Shown here: positions 16,653 to 23,659 of the stretch, one piece after another
Layout: every line of letters starts with the position of its first letter
Position numbering within the stretch: the stretch's first letter is position 1
Source: Syntrophorhabdaceae bacterium
Lineage (GTDB): Bacteria; Desulfobacterota; Syntrophorhabdia; Syntrophorhabdales; Syntrophorhabdaceae
Direction of reading: 5' to 3'
Length of the DNA stretch: 30,905 nucleotides
Assembly: GCA_026416315.1 (NCBI GenBank)
Contig: JAOAFK010000096.1
Coordinates: 1 to 30,905 of the forward strand
The notes under the pieces: model-generated
The model's database searches: none
Seen by the model: only the letters and a program-made list of their open reading frames with translations
Told to the model about the DNA's origin: nothing
Made by a program: the position numbers and the translations under genes

Positions 16653-17924
16653 TCATGGCATAAGGCGAGACCTTATATATTTCGTTATCCTTTTTAAGTC
16701 CTCATCAGAAATCTTTGAAAAATTAAGGCCATCTCCATCAAGATAAGGGACAAGATGCATGTATATATCACGGGTTAAACCACCGTACTGACCCATAAAT
16801 GAATTTATACGGGATGATAGACTGAATTCGAGTTTTGCCCGATTTTCTAAATTCAGATACGCATCTATCTGAAAAAGCATCCTATTTCTATCTTGAGGTA
16901 GTTTTCCGTTTACATCGAGAAGATTTGTAGCACTATCACTTACAATTGTCGTCTCTGTCTCTGTGTTCTCAATGATTATCCTTATCTCCTTGACCACCTG
17001 TTCCTCTTCTGCCTCTATGAATTCACCGGATGTTTTTGCATTCATCAGTGGGGTTCCAGAAAATATCTCAAGTGTCCTAATTCTTACATAATCAGGTTTT
17101 GCCTTTGTGAGCACCTTTGCTGTTTCATAGGCATGCTCTTCTGAAAGGGTAGCGCCACCAAGACCCGGCATGATATAAACTGATGGCGATATACCTGCTT
17201 CTTTGGTCTTAACACACCCTTCTATGTGGTCATTTGCTGTCTCACCTTTTTTCATAAAAGCAAGAACTTTATCACTCCCGCTTTCAATACCGAAGTGTAT
17301 CCTATCAAGGCCTGCTGCCTTGAAGACCTTTAAATCTTCTAAGTCCATCTCTGCAGCGGATTTTGTCCTGCCGTATATGGTAAACCTTTTGAGGCTTGGA
17401 AAATATTTTTTTACATTTTCCATAACCTCTGAAAAGAAATCAGGTTTAACAATTAATGTATTTGCATCACCAAAAAAACAGGTCTCAGCCCCGCCCATAC
17501 GCCATGTATATACATGGGTTAAGCTGTCTTTAAGGGTCGGTTTATCCTTAAACCACCTTGAAAACCACCTGATTCTCTCATCTTCATGGTTGCTTAAGGG
17601 ATTTAATTCTTCCTCATTTTCTATGCCCTTTGTTAAATTTTCTATCTCCATGTAACCATCGCCTGCTCCTGTTACACCGTAAATGATGTTTTCCATGATA
17701 AAATCGTCAATTTCCTTTGCCCGCAATATATCTTCCTTCACTTCCTCTATTGTTCTTCTTGAAAACTTTGCTCCGTATTTATAAACAGGGCAAAAAAGAC
17801 ACCTATTCCATCCACAGTTTCTTGTTAGCCTGAAGGTAAGACTATAATTCTCTGTGGGTGGCCTTATGGAACATATTTCAAAAGGTTTTAAGTCAAGTAT
17901 TGTCTTTATACTAAACCTCCTCAA
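16653..17924 (-). CDS. Radical SAM protein with a C-x4-C-x2-C cluster motif
   Basis: A radical SAM enzyme (423 residues from the TTG) by the cluster motif NCGWNRCLFC (C37, C42, C45), followed by PVYKYGAKFSRRT, and by barrel motifs (RFTIYGRTKSA; GLDRIHFGIESGSDKVLAFMKKG; PSVYIMPGLGG). The usual spacing is C-x3-C-x2-C; here there are four residues between the first two cysteines, so it belongs to a variant subfamily. The substrate is unknown. It follows a small FxLYD-like gene, which it overlaps by 14 bases if TTG (17924) is used. AGGAGG lies inside this reading, 6 bases before an ATA codon (17909), so the true start may be ATA, giving 418 residues. The C-terminal third contains a helical region and ends in SRLMP. 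Confidence 0.85.
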   Translation of the reverse strand: MRRFSIKTILDLKPFEICSIRPPTENYSLTFRLTRNCGWNRCLFCPVYKYGAKFSRRTIEEVKEDILRAKEIDDFIMENIIYGVTGAGDGYMEIENLTKGIENEEELNPLSNHEDERIRWFSRWFKDKPTLKDSLTHVYTWRMGGAETCFFGDANTLIVKPDFFSEVMENVKKYFPSLKRFTIYGRTKSAAEMDLEDLKVFKAAGLDRIHFGIESGSDKVLAFMKKGETANDHIEGCVKTKEAGISPSVYIMPGLGGATLSEEHAYETAKVLTKAKPDYVRIRTLEIFSGTPLMNAKTSGEFIEAEEEQVVKEIRIIIENTETETTIVSDSATNLLDVNGKLPQDRNRMLFQIDAYLNLENRAKLEFSLSSRINSFMGQYGGLTRDIYMHLVPYLDGDGLNFSKISDEDLKRITKYIRSRLMP

Positions 17925-18273
17925 TGATATTTATTTTTATTGAATACATGGACGGGCAAGGGATTAGATGGGGGATCTGTATATCAAACTCGCCTGTTTT
18001 ACCGTTCTCTAAAAACATCATTTCAGAGCATTCTTTAAATATTTTCTTGTTATGATCAAACAGTTTAATTACAATCTCTATTAGATATTCCTTATCATCT
18101 TTATTTTCAACAGAACCTATGATCTTTGCCCAGAAAGGTGCCGCAAGCTGGGCGCAGCATGGCATGGGTGGAAATAGAACAAGATGATTTTTCAGTTCAA
18201 TAGTCTCTGGAATATTAATCTCTATAAGCTCAAGGCTCTGCTTTGAAAATCTTTCAGAGAAACTGTTTTCCAT
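17911..18273 (-). CDS. Small protein with FxLYD-like beta-sandwich features
   Basis: 120 residues; no named family recognised with certainty. AKIIGSVENKDDKEYLIEIVIKLFDHNKKIFKE resembles FxLYD-type immunoglobulin-like domains (x-G-x-V-x-N then strand, then LxDxxxK). No signal peptide, so it is probably cytosolic, unlike most FxLYD proteins. The segment LFPPMPCCAQLAAPFWAK contains adjacent cysteines C39 and C40 near a proline-rich stretch, and C101 occurs in IPCPSM; these could bind metal. It sits 10 bases downstream of the exported MBL gene and directly ahead of the radical SAM gene, so it may be a partner of that enzyme. Function unknown. Confidence 0.72.
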   Translation of the reverse strand: MENSFSERFSKQSLELIEINIPETIELKNHLVLFPPMPCCAQLAAPFWAKIIGSVENKDDKEYLIEIVIKLFDHNKKIFKECSEMMFLENGKTGEFDIQIPHLIPCPSMYSIKINIIEEV

Positions 18274-18283
18274 ATTAGTTATT

Positions 18284-18994
18284 TTATTCCTTTTTTAAAA
18301 TTACAACCTCCATCTTCCCTTTTAGGGCTGCTGCAAATTTCTGTGCATCTGCCTCGGTACCGACAATGGTTCCATAATGCATAGGAATGGCAATTTTGGG
18401 ATTTATATCAATGGCAGCTAAAATAGCCTCATCAGCAGTCATCACATACTTACCGCTCACTGGCAGCAGGGCAATATCTATATCTTTAAAAGTCTTCATC
18501 TCGGGTATCCTGTCTGTATCCCCTGCATGATATATTCTTACCCCGGAAACTGTAATAATATACCCCACACCATCAGTTGACTTGGGGTGAAATTGTTTAT
18601 CCACATTATAGGCAGGCACAGCTTCAACCTTCACATTACCTATCTCTATAACATCGCCCCTGTTTATAATCTTTATATTGTCTTTTATTTTTTCTGCACA
18701 GGATTTGGGTGAGATGATGACCGTGTTTGGGCCTTTTATTGCCTTAATATCTGCCTCTGAGCAATGATCGTAGTGACCATGCGTTATGAGGATTATATCC
18801 GCCTCATCCTTTATGGTTAATTTAAAAGGGTCTATATAAATAATTTTCTCGGCTTTTATCTTGAAGGTATCATGGCCGAGCCACTGGATATTTTTAATCA
18901 TATCCTTTGCCTTCAAATCACCAGCTGCAACATATGTTGCAAGGAACAAAAAGGATAGAAAAATTACAACAAAAAACAACATATGTTTTTTCAT
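18284..18994 (-). CDS. Exported metallo-beta-lactamase-fold hydrolase (UlaG-like/UPF0173)
   Basis: 236 residues. The N-terminal signal peptide (MLFFVVIFLSFLFLATYVAAG) predicts periplasmic location, whereas UlaG-like proteins are generally cytosolic. Metal ligands: HGHYDH at 72-77 (H72, H74, D76, H77), HAGDTD (H156, D159) and MHYGT (H206), all as in metal-dependent hydrolases of the UlaG/UPF0173 group. The WLGHDTFKI start of the fold and the GVRIYHAGDTDRIPEM segment fit that group. The substrate is unknown. Start ATG has GGGGG about 7 bases upstream and an extended -10 promoter lies about 38 bases upstream. It is the first gene of the MBL/FxLYD-like/radical SAM unit and diverges from the transporter operon. 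Confidence 0.88.
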   Translation of the reverse strand: MKKHMLFFVVIFLSFLFLATYVAAGDLKAKDMIKNIQWLGHDTFKIKAEKIIYIDPFKLTIKDEADIILITHGHYDHCSEADIKAIKGPNTVIISPKSCAEKIKDNIKIINRGDVIEIGNVKVEAVPAYNVDKQFHPKSTDGVGYIITVSGVRIYHAGDTDRIPEMKTFKDIDIALLPVSGKYVMTADEAILAAIDINPKIAIPMHYGTIVGTEADAQKFAAALKGKMEVVILKKE

Positions 18995-19032
18995 AATTTA
19001 CCCCCTTTACTATTATTTCATAATGTATCCCC

Positions 19033-19041
19033 ATTATAACA
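19033..19041 (-). promoter_or_regulatory. Extended -10 promoter for the MBL gene
   Basis: TGTTATAAT on the minus strand is a perfect extended -10 (TGnTATAAT). A perfect TTGACA (19052-19047) lies only 8 bases upstream of TATAAT, too close to be its -35. CAAATT and AATTTG (19050-19055, 19063-19068) form a small inverted repeat there that could be an operator. Confidence 0.5.
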
Positions 19042-19091
19042 TTTTTTGTCAAATTTTTTTACAATTTGTGTTTAGGGGTTTAATATTGATA

Positions 19092-19120
19092 TTGTGAGCT
19101 ATGGATAGTTTTGGTAGAAT
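19092..19120 (+). promoter_or_regulatory. Sigma-70-type promoter for the transporter/receptor operon
   Basis: TTGTGA (19092-19097), a 17-base spacer, and TAGAAT (19115-19120, 5 of 6 to TATAAT). The expected start is near 19127, about 27 bases before the first ATG. No cobalamin riboswitch features or clear Fur box are seen upstream. Confidence 0.5.
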
Positions 19121-19153
19121 AGGCTGAACTTATCGTTTAAAATTTTTGAAGGG

Positions 19154-20137
19154 ATGCGAGTTTCCAATATAATGAAAAAATTAAGGCTTACATACTTTGT
19201 TTTATTCCTTCTTCTTTTTTTCTCCATTTTACTTTCATTGGGTTATGGAAAGGGCTTTAAAGAATTATTTAATGGATTGTTAGGAAATGATGGTTTTGCC
19301 TTTGTTTTAAAAAAGATAAGGATACCGAGGACAATCCTTGCCCTTTTTATAGGGGGTTCTTTGAGTATCTCAGGTGCAACATTACAATCCATTTTAAGAA
19401 ACAACCTTGCAGAACCATATACCCTTGGTATTTCAGGGGGGGCCTCATTTGGTATTACCTTATCGGTGATATTGGGATTAAATAACAAAATAGGATCTTT
19501 TGCAAATCCTCTCATGGGTTTTTTGGGTGCTATGTGCTCCACATATATAGTTTTTTTATTATCGAGACGGAGATTTTTCGATGCGAACAATATGGTCCTT
19601 TTCGGGATTGTTATAAGTCTCATATTTTCCTCTCTCGTTTTTTTTCTATTTTCCATCTCTGACCCTGATAGAATGCATGGTGTAATTTTATGGCTCATGG
19701 GAGATCTATCGGGTTTTGAAATAGAACAGGCATTTTTCTTTATCCCTGTATTTTTAATATCCGCTGCAATTCTGTTTTACTTCAATAAAGAACTTGATGT
19801 GCTCACTCTCGGTCATGAAAAGGCAAGGTATGTTGGGGTGAATCCCGATGTCATGTACAAGCTTTTTTTCACTGTCACATCTGTGCTAACGGGCATATGC
19901 GTTTCCATTGCAGGTATTATAGGTTTTGTAGGACTTATTGTACCCCATATTTTAAAAATCTTTTTAGGCACAGGCAGCAAGCACATACTTTTTACATCTT
20001 ATCTGTTAGGTGCTTCATTTCTCACATTATCTGATACCTTTTCCCGTTACATACTATATCCAGTAGAATTACCAGTAGGTGTGTTTACTGGTATCTCAGG
20101 TGGGATAATACTTCTAATTTTACTTTTAAAAAGATGA
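19154..20137 (+). CDS. FecCD/BtuC-family ABC permease
   Basis: Inner-membrane permease (327 residues, about 9-10 hydrophobic segments) for uptake of iron chelates, heme or corrinoids. Signatures: RIPRTILALFIGGSLSISGA, NNLAEPYTLGISGGASFG, GIIGFVGLIVPHI and the closing ELPVGVFTGISGG segment. The ATG at 19154 directly follows GAAGGG with no spacing; the ATG at 19172 gives a conventional signal-anchor start (MKKLRLTYFVLFLLLFF) but lacks a Shine-Dalgarno. The start is therefore uncertain by 6 residues. The TGA overlaps the ATPase ATG (ATGA). Substrate cannot be assigned; no periplasmic binding protein gene is adjacent. Confidence 0.92.
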   Translation: MRVSNIMKKLRLTYFVLFLLLFFSILLSLGYGKGFKELFNGLLGNDGFAFVLKKIRIPRTILALFIGGSLSISGATLQSILRNNLAEPYTLGISGGASFGITLSVILGLNNKIGSFANPLMGFLGAMCSTYIVFLLSRRRFFDANNMVLFGIVISLIFSSLVFFLFSISDPDRMHGVILWLMGDLSGFEIEQAFFFIPVFLISAAILFYFNKELDVLTLGHEKARYVGVNPDVMYKLFFTVTSVLTGICVSIAGIIGFVGLIVPHILKIFLGTGSKHILFTSYLLGASFLTLSDTFSRYILYPVELPVGVFTGISGGIILLILLLKR

Positions 20138-20937
20138 TAGAGAAAAAACTTTTTCTCTTAAAGGATGTATCATTTTCTTACAACGAAAAGAATGTTTTAA
20201 AAAAAATCGATCTTGAAATTGATGAATGTGATTTTACAGGGATTATTGGGCCAAATGGCTCTGGAAAAAGCACACTTTTGAGAATAATATCAGGATACTT
20301 AACACCAAAAAAAGGCTATGTTTTATATAAAGGAAGGGATATTAGGGATTACTTTATTAGAGACCTTGCAAAAGAGATTGCGGTACTTCCCCAGTCTATT
20401 GAGATCTTTAATCCTTATAAGATTGAGGATTTTATAGGAATTGGTACATATCCCTATATGAAATGGAATGTTTTTAAGAAAGGCTATGAAGACGATTTTA
20501 TAAAATACATCATGGAGATTATGGAGATTTCCCATTTAAAAGGAAGAAGGATAACAGAATTATCCCTTGGTGAAAAACAGAGGGTTTTAATAGCCCAGTG
20601 TATTGCCCAAAACCCAAAAGTGCTTATACTTGATGAGCCTGTGAGTCACTTTGATATAAAATATCAGATGAGGACCCTTGAGATATTGGAAGGCTTCAAT
20701 AAGGATGGGATGACTATAATTGTTGTGTTACACGATTTGAACCTTGCATCAGAATTCTGTAAAAAGATTGTCTTAATATCAGAAGGCACTGTATATAAAG
20801 AGGGGTCACCCCACGATGTGCTTACATATAAAAACATAGAGGATGTGTATAAAACAGTCGTGGTCGTTAAAGAGAACCCCATTTCAAAAAAACCTTATAT
20901 CATACCCATCTCAAAACGTTATATAAAAACAACATAA
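20134..20937 (+). CDS. FepC/BtuD-family ABC ATPase
   Basis: Cytoplasmic ATPase partner of the preceding permease (267 residues). Walker A GPNGSGKSTLLRIISG, Q-loop VLPQSIEIFNPYKIEDFI, Walker B VLILDEPVSHFDI and H-loop VLHDLNLASEFC. The ABC signature reads LSLGEKQRVLIAQCIAQ, with Leu in place of the first Gly of the usual LSGGE. Overlap with the permease gene implies fixed stoichiometry. The siderophore/B12-type D-loop and H-loop (SHFD...LHDLN) place it in the FepC/BtuD group. Confidence 0.92.
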   Translation: MIEKKLFLLKDVSFSYNEKNVLKKIDLEIDECDFTGIIGPNGSGKSTLLRIISGYLTPKKGYVLYKGRDIRDYFIRDLAKEIAVLPQSIEIFNPYKIEDFIGIGTYPYMKWNVFKKGYEDDFIKYIMEIMEISHLKGRRITELSLGEKQRVLIAQCIAQNPKVLILDEPVSHFDIKYQMRTLEILEGFNKDGMTIIVVLHDLNLASEFCKKIVLISEGTVYKEGSPHDVLTYKNIEDVYKTVVVVKENPISKKPYIIPISKRYIKTT

Positions 20938-20990
20938 AGAAATTTTTTGGTGATTTTAAATTCATAATATGTTAAAAAAAATTTTCAATT

Positions 20991-21024
20991 CTAATTAAAA
21001 AAAACATAGAAATTAGGTTTTTTT
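20991..21024 (+). other. AT-rich hairpin with U-tract ahead of the receptor gene
   Basis: CTAATT (20991-20996) pairs with AATTAG (21011-21016), followed by GTTTTTTT. Alternatively AAAAAAAC (20998-21005) can pair with GTTTTTTT (21017-21024). It is a weak stem with a T-run, so partial termination between the ATPase and receptor genes is possible but poorly supported. Confidence 0.2.
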
Positions 21025-21042
21025 AAGAATTTTTGGGGGGAA

Positions 21043-23079
21043 ATGTTTAAATTCTTATCAGAAAAGTCTCTCAGGGCATTTATATTTTCATTATCTTTGT
21101 CATTGATATATATCACAACATTTTTTCAAATTTCTTATGGGGCTGAACATAATAAAGATGCCCTTACCAAATTAACAAAATTAAATATAGAAGAACTCAT
21201 GAACATAGAGGTGGACACCGTATACAGTGCCTCTAAGTTTGTCCAGAAAACAACTCAGGCGCCATCTTATGTGAGTATCATCACTTCAACGGATATTAAG
21301 AGATTTGGTTATAGAACCCTTGCAGATATATTAAATAGTCTCTCAGGTTTTTATATATCATACGATAGAAACTACCAATACTTGGGGATCAGGGGATTTT
21401 CTTCACCTGGAGACTATAATTCAAAGATACTCCTCCTTATTGATGGACATAGAATAAACGATAACATTTACAATACAGCATATATAGGAAATGAATTTAT
21501 CCTCGACATTGATCTCATTGACAGAATCGAGGTGATAAGGGGGCCGAGTTCATCCATTTATGGTAGTAATGCTTTTTTTGGTGTAATTAATATCATAACA
21601 AAAAATGGTAGCAAAATTGATGGGTTTGAGCTTTTAGGAGAAGCAGGTAGTTTCGATACATACAAACAGAGGATTACTTTCGGTAAGGAAATAAACAAAA
21701 AGTTCGATCTTATTCTTTCCGCATCATTTTATAAAAGCCATGGTCAGAATCTCTACTTTAAAGAATTTGACAACCCGGCAACAAATTACGGTCGGGCAGA
21801 AGGGGTAGATGGTGAAAAATATAACAGTTTTTTTGGAGCTATAAAATATAATGATTTTACAATCCAAGGTGGTTTTAAAACAAGGGATAAAATCATTCCA
21901 ACAGCGCCCTGGAATTCTGTGTTCAATACACATATGACAAATACAAATGACACCACAGGCTTTCTCAATTTTAAATTTAAAAGGGATATTGATACAGACA
22001 CGACTTTTATGTCCCGTGTGTTTTATAACTATTATTACTATGACGGGAATTATATAATAAATAAACCACCTGTTGTGCGTACTAAGGATCTTTCTTGGGG
22101 TAAGTCATGGGGGGCAGAGACACAGTTAAATAAAAGGATAATGGAAAAACATCTAATAACAGCCGGCATTGAATATCAGGATAACTTTTTACAGAAACAG
22201 CGTAACTATGATGAATTACCCTATACTGAATTTTTAAATGATAGAAGAAATTCTTATCAATGGGGTGCATTTTTACAGGATGAATTTAGTATCAAAGATA
22301 ATCTCATTTTAAATGCAGGTTTAAGATATGATTATTTTAAGCTTTTTTTTGGAAATGCAAGCCCAAGGTTAGGGCTAATATATAATCCTAATAAAACAAC
22401 TATATTAAAACTTCTCTATGGAATGGCATATCGCACTCCAAATGTATATGAACTATACTATAACGACGGTAACATCACCCAGAAGGCAAATCCAGACCTC
22501 CATTCTGAAAGGATACATACCTATGAATTTGTTATAGAACAGTTTTTTAAAAATTATCGCTTTGTTGTCTCTGGTTTTTATTACAGGATAGACAATCTAA
22601 TTACCCAGGTTATAGACCCGTCAGATGGTCTTATGGTTTTTAAAAATTTGGATGATATAGAGGCAAAGGGCATAGAGTTCGAGGCAATTGCAAAATGGAA
22701 ACAAAATATTGAAGCAAAACTTAACTATACATACCAGGAGGCGAAAAATAAAGATACAGGAAGGCTTCTTGTGAATTCGCCGAGACATCTTATAAAATCA
22801 AATTTTTATGTACCAATTATAAATAAAAAATTCTCCTCTGGTTTAGAATTTCTGTATTCAGGTAAAAGAAAGACCCTTGGCGGGAGATATGCAGGAGGTG
22901 CGCTACTAACAAACCTAAATCTTTTAAGTGAAGATATTATAAAAGGGCTTAATGTTTCAGCCACCATATATAATCTCATGGATAAAAAATACGGTTACCC
23001 TGGAGCTGGTGAGCACATCCAGCAGGTTATAGAACAAGATGGGAGGAGCTTTAGATTAAAACTAACATATACATTTTAA
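21043..23079 (+). CDS. TonB-dependent outer-membrane receptor
   Basis: Outer-membrane, TonB-energised uptake channel (678 residues). Signal peptide through about residue 34 (ending SYG-AE). Then a short segment LNIEELMNIEVDTVYSASK that may hold the TonB box, the plug domain (RTLADILNSLSGFYIS; YLGIRGFSSPGDYNSKILLLIDGHRI; DLIDRIEVIRGPSSSIYGSNAFFGVINIIT), and a 22-strand-type barrel ending in LKLTYTF with an aromatic terminus. The ligand is not deducible; BtuB/FepA-like receptors usually feed FecCD-type importers such as the one just upstream. GGGGGG lies 3 bases before the ATG. The downstream YfiR-like and kinase genes follow closely, so the receptor is probably part of a sensing module as well. 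Confidence 0.95.
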   Translation: MFKFLSEKSLRAFIFSLSLSLIYITTFFQISYGAEHNKDALTKLTKLNIEELMNIEVDTVYSASKFVQKTTQAPSYVSIITSTDIKRFGYRTLADILNSLSGFYISYDRNYQYLGIRGFSSPGDYNSKILLLIDGHRINDNIYNTAYIGNEFILDIDLIDRIEVIRGPSSSIYGSNAFFGVINIITKNGSKIDGFELLGEAGSFDTYKQRITFGKEINKKFDLILSASFYKSHGQNLYFKEFDNPATNYGRAEGVDGEKYNSFFGAIKYNDFTIQGGFKTRDKIIPTAPWNSVFNTHMTNTNDTTGFLNFKFKRDIDTDTTFMSRVFYNYYYYDGNYIINKPPVVRTKDLSWGKSWGAETQLNKRIMEKHLITAGIEYQDNFLQKQRNYDELPYTEFLNDRRNSYQWGAFLQDEFSIKDNLILNAGLRYDYFKLFFGNASPRLGLIYNPNKTTILKLLYGMAYRTPNVYELYYNDGNITQKANPDLHSERIHTYEFVIEQFFKNYRFVVSGFYYRIDNLITQVIDPSDGLMVFKNLDDIEAKGIEFEAIAKWKQNIEAKLNYTYQEAKNKDTGRLLVNSPRHLIKSNFYVPIINKKFSSGLEFLYSGKRKTLGGRYAGGALLTNLNLLSEDIIKGLNVSATIYNLMDKKYGYPGAGEHIQQVIEQDGRSFRLKLTYTF

Positions 23080-23102
23080 AAGGTAAAATTTTAAAAGGCA
23101 AA
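23073..23102 (+). repeat. Tandem 15-bp duplication carrying two AAAAGG sites
   Basis: ATTTTAAAAGGTAAA (23073-23087) is followed directly by ATTTTAAAAGGCAAA (23088-23102), differing at one base. The first copy contains the stop codon of the receptor gene. Each copy contains AAAAGG, usable as a Shine-Dalgarno, followed by ATT (23088) and ATC (23103), in frame with the YfiR-like gene. Confidence 0.9.
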
Positions 23103-23141
23103 ATCGGAAATATTTTTAAATTTTATATTTTTTTATTTTTA

Positions 23142-23648
23142 ATGTCTATTTTTTTAGGTAAGTTGTTAGAAGCCGAATTATATAAATTCAGCGAATATGA
23201 GGTTAAGGCTGCCTTTATCTTTAATTTTTCAAAATTTGTGAGCTGGCCTGAAGGTCATTTTTCAAAAAGAAAAAGAACTATAAATCTGTGCATCCTCGGA
23301 ACAGGTTTTCCTCTAAATACATTTGATTATTTTGAAGGTGAAACCGCTCAAAACTATACCTTTACAAAAAAAAGGGTTAAGGATTTATCAGATATTGATG
23401 GATGTGATATGCTCTTTATTTGTTCATCAGAAAGGTTTCGTATAGATCAAATAATAAAAACAGTAAAAAATATGCCCATATTAACCATAGGTGATACAGA
23501 GGGATTTGCAGAAAAAGGTGTGATAATCAATCTGTATATGGAAGAAAATAAAGTGCGTTTTGAGATAAATATCGATGCTGCAAGACAGGCTCGGTTGTCG
23601 ATAAGTTCTCATTTGCTTAAACTTGCAAGGATAATACAGAATAAATAA
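23142..23648 (+). CDS. YfiR-like periplasmic protein (DUF4154 type)
   Basis: 168 residues from the ATG. The segment YEVKAAFIFNFSKFVSWPE, then LCILG and VKDLSDIDGCDMLFICSS, ILTIGDTEGFAEKGVIINLYMEENKVRFEINIDAARQARLSISSHLLKLARII, is the signature of YfiR/DUF4154 proteins. In Pseudomonas YfiR is a periplasmic inhibitor of the CHASE8-containing cyclase YfiN. The ATG at 23142 lacks a Shine-Dalgarno and leaves only a short hydrophobic stretch. The frame stays open upstream and encodes FKFYIFLFLMSIFLGKLLEA, a full signal peptide, without any ATG, GTG or TTG. The actual start may therefore be ATT (23088), ATC (23103) or ATT (23112). Next gene is 11 bases downstream. Confidence 0.85.
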   Translation: MSIFLGKLLEAELYKFSEYEVKAAFIFNFSKFVSWPEGHFSKRKRTINLCILGTGFPLNTFDYFEGETAQNYTFTKKRVKDLSDIDGCDMLFICSSERFRIDQIIKTVKNMPILTIGDTEGFAEKGVIINLYMEENKVRFEINIDAARQARLSISSHLLKLARIIQNK

Positions 23649-23659
23649 AAGATAAAAAC

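Noticed and set aside
18995..19153. Cobalamin riboswitch or Fur box ahead of the FecCD permease gene
   Set aside because: No B12-box-like GCCACTG and no GATAATGATTATC-like sequence; the gap is only about 160 bases and holds two promoters.
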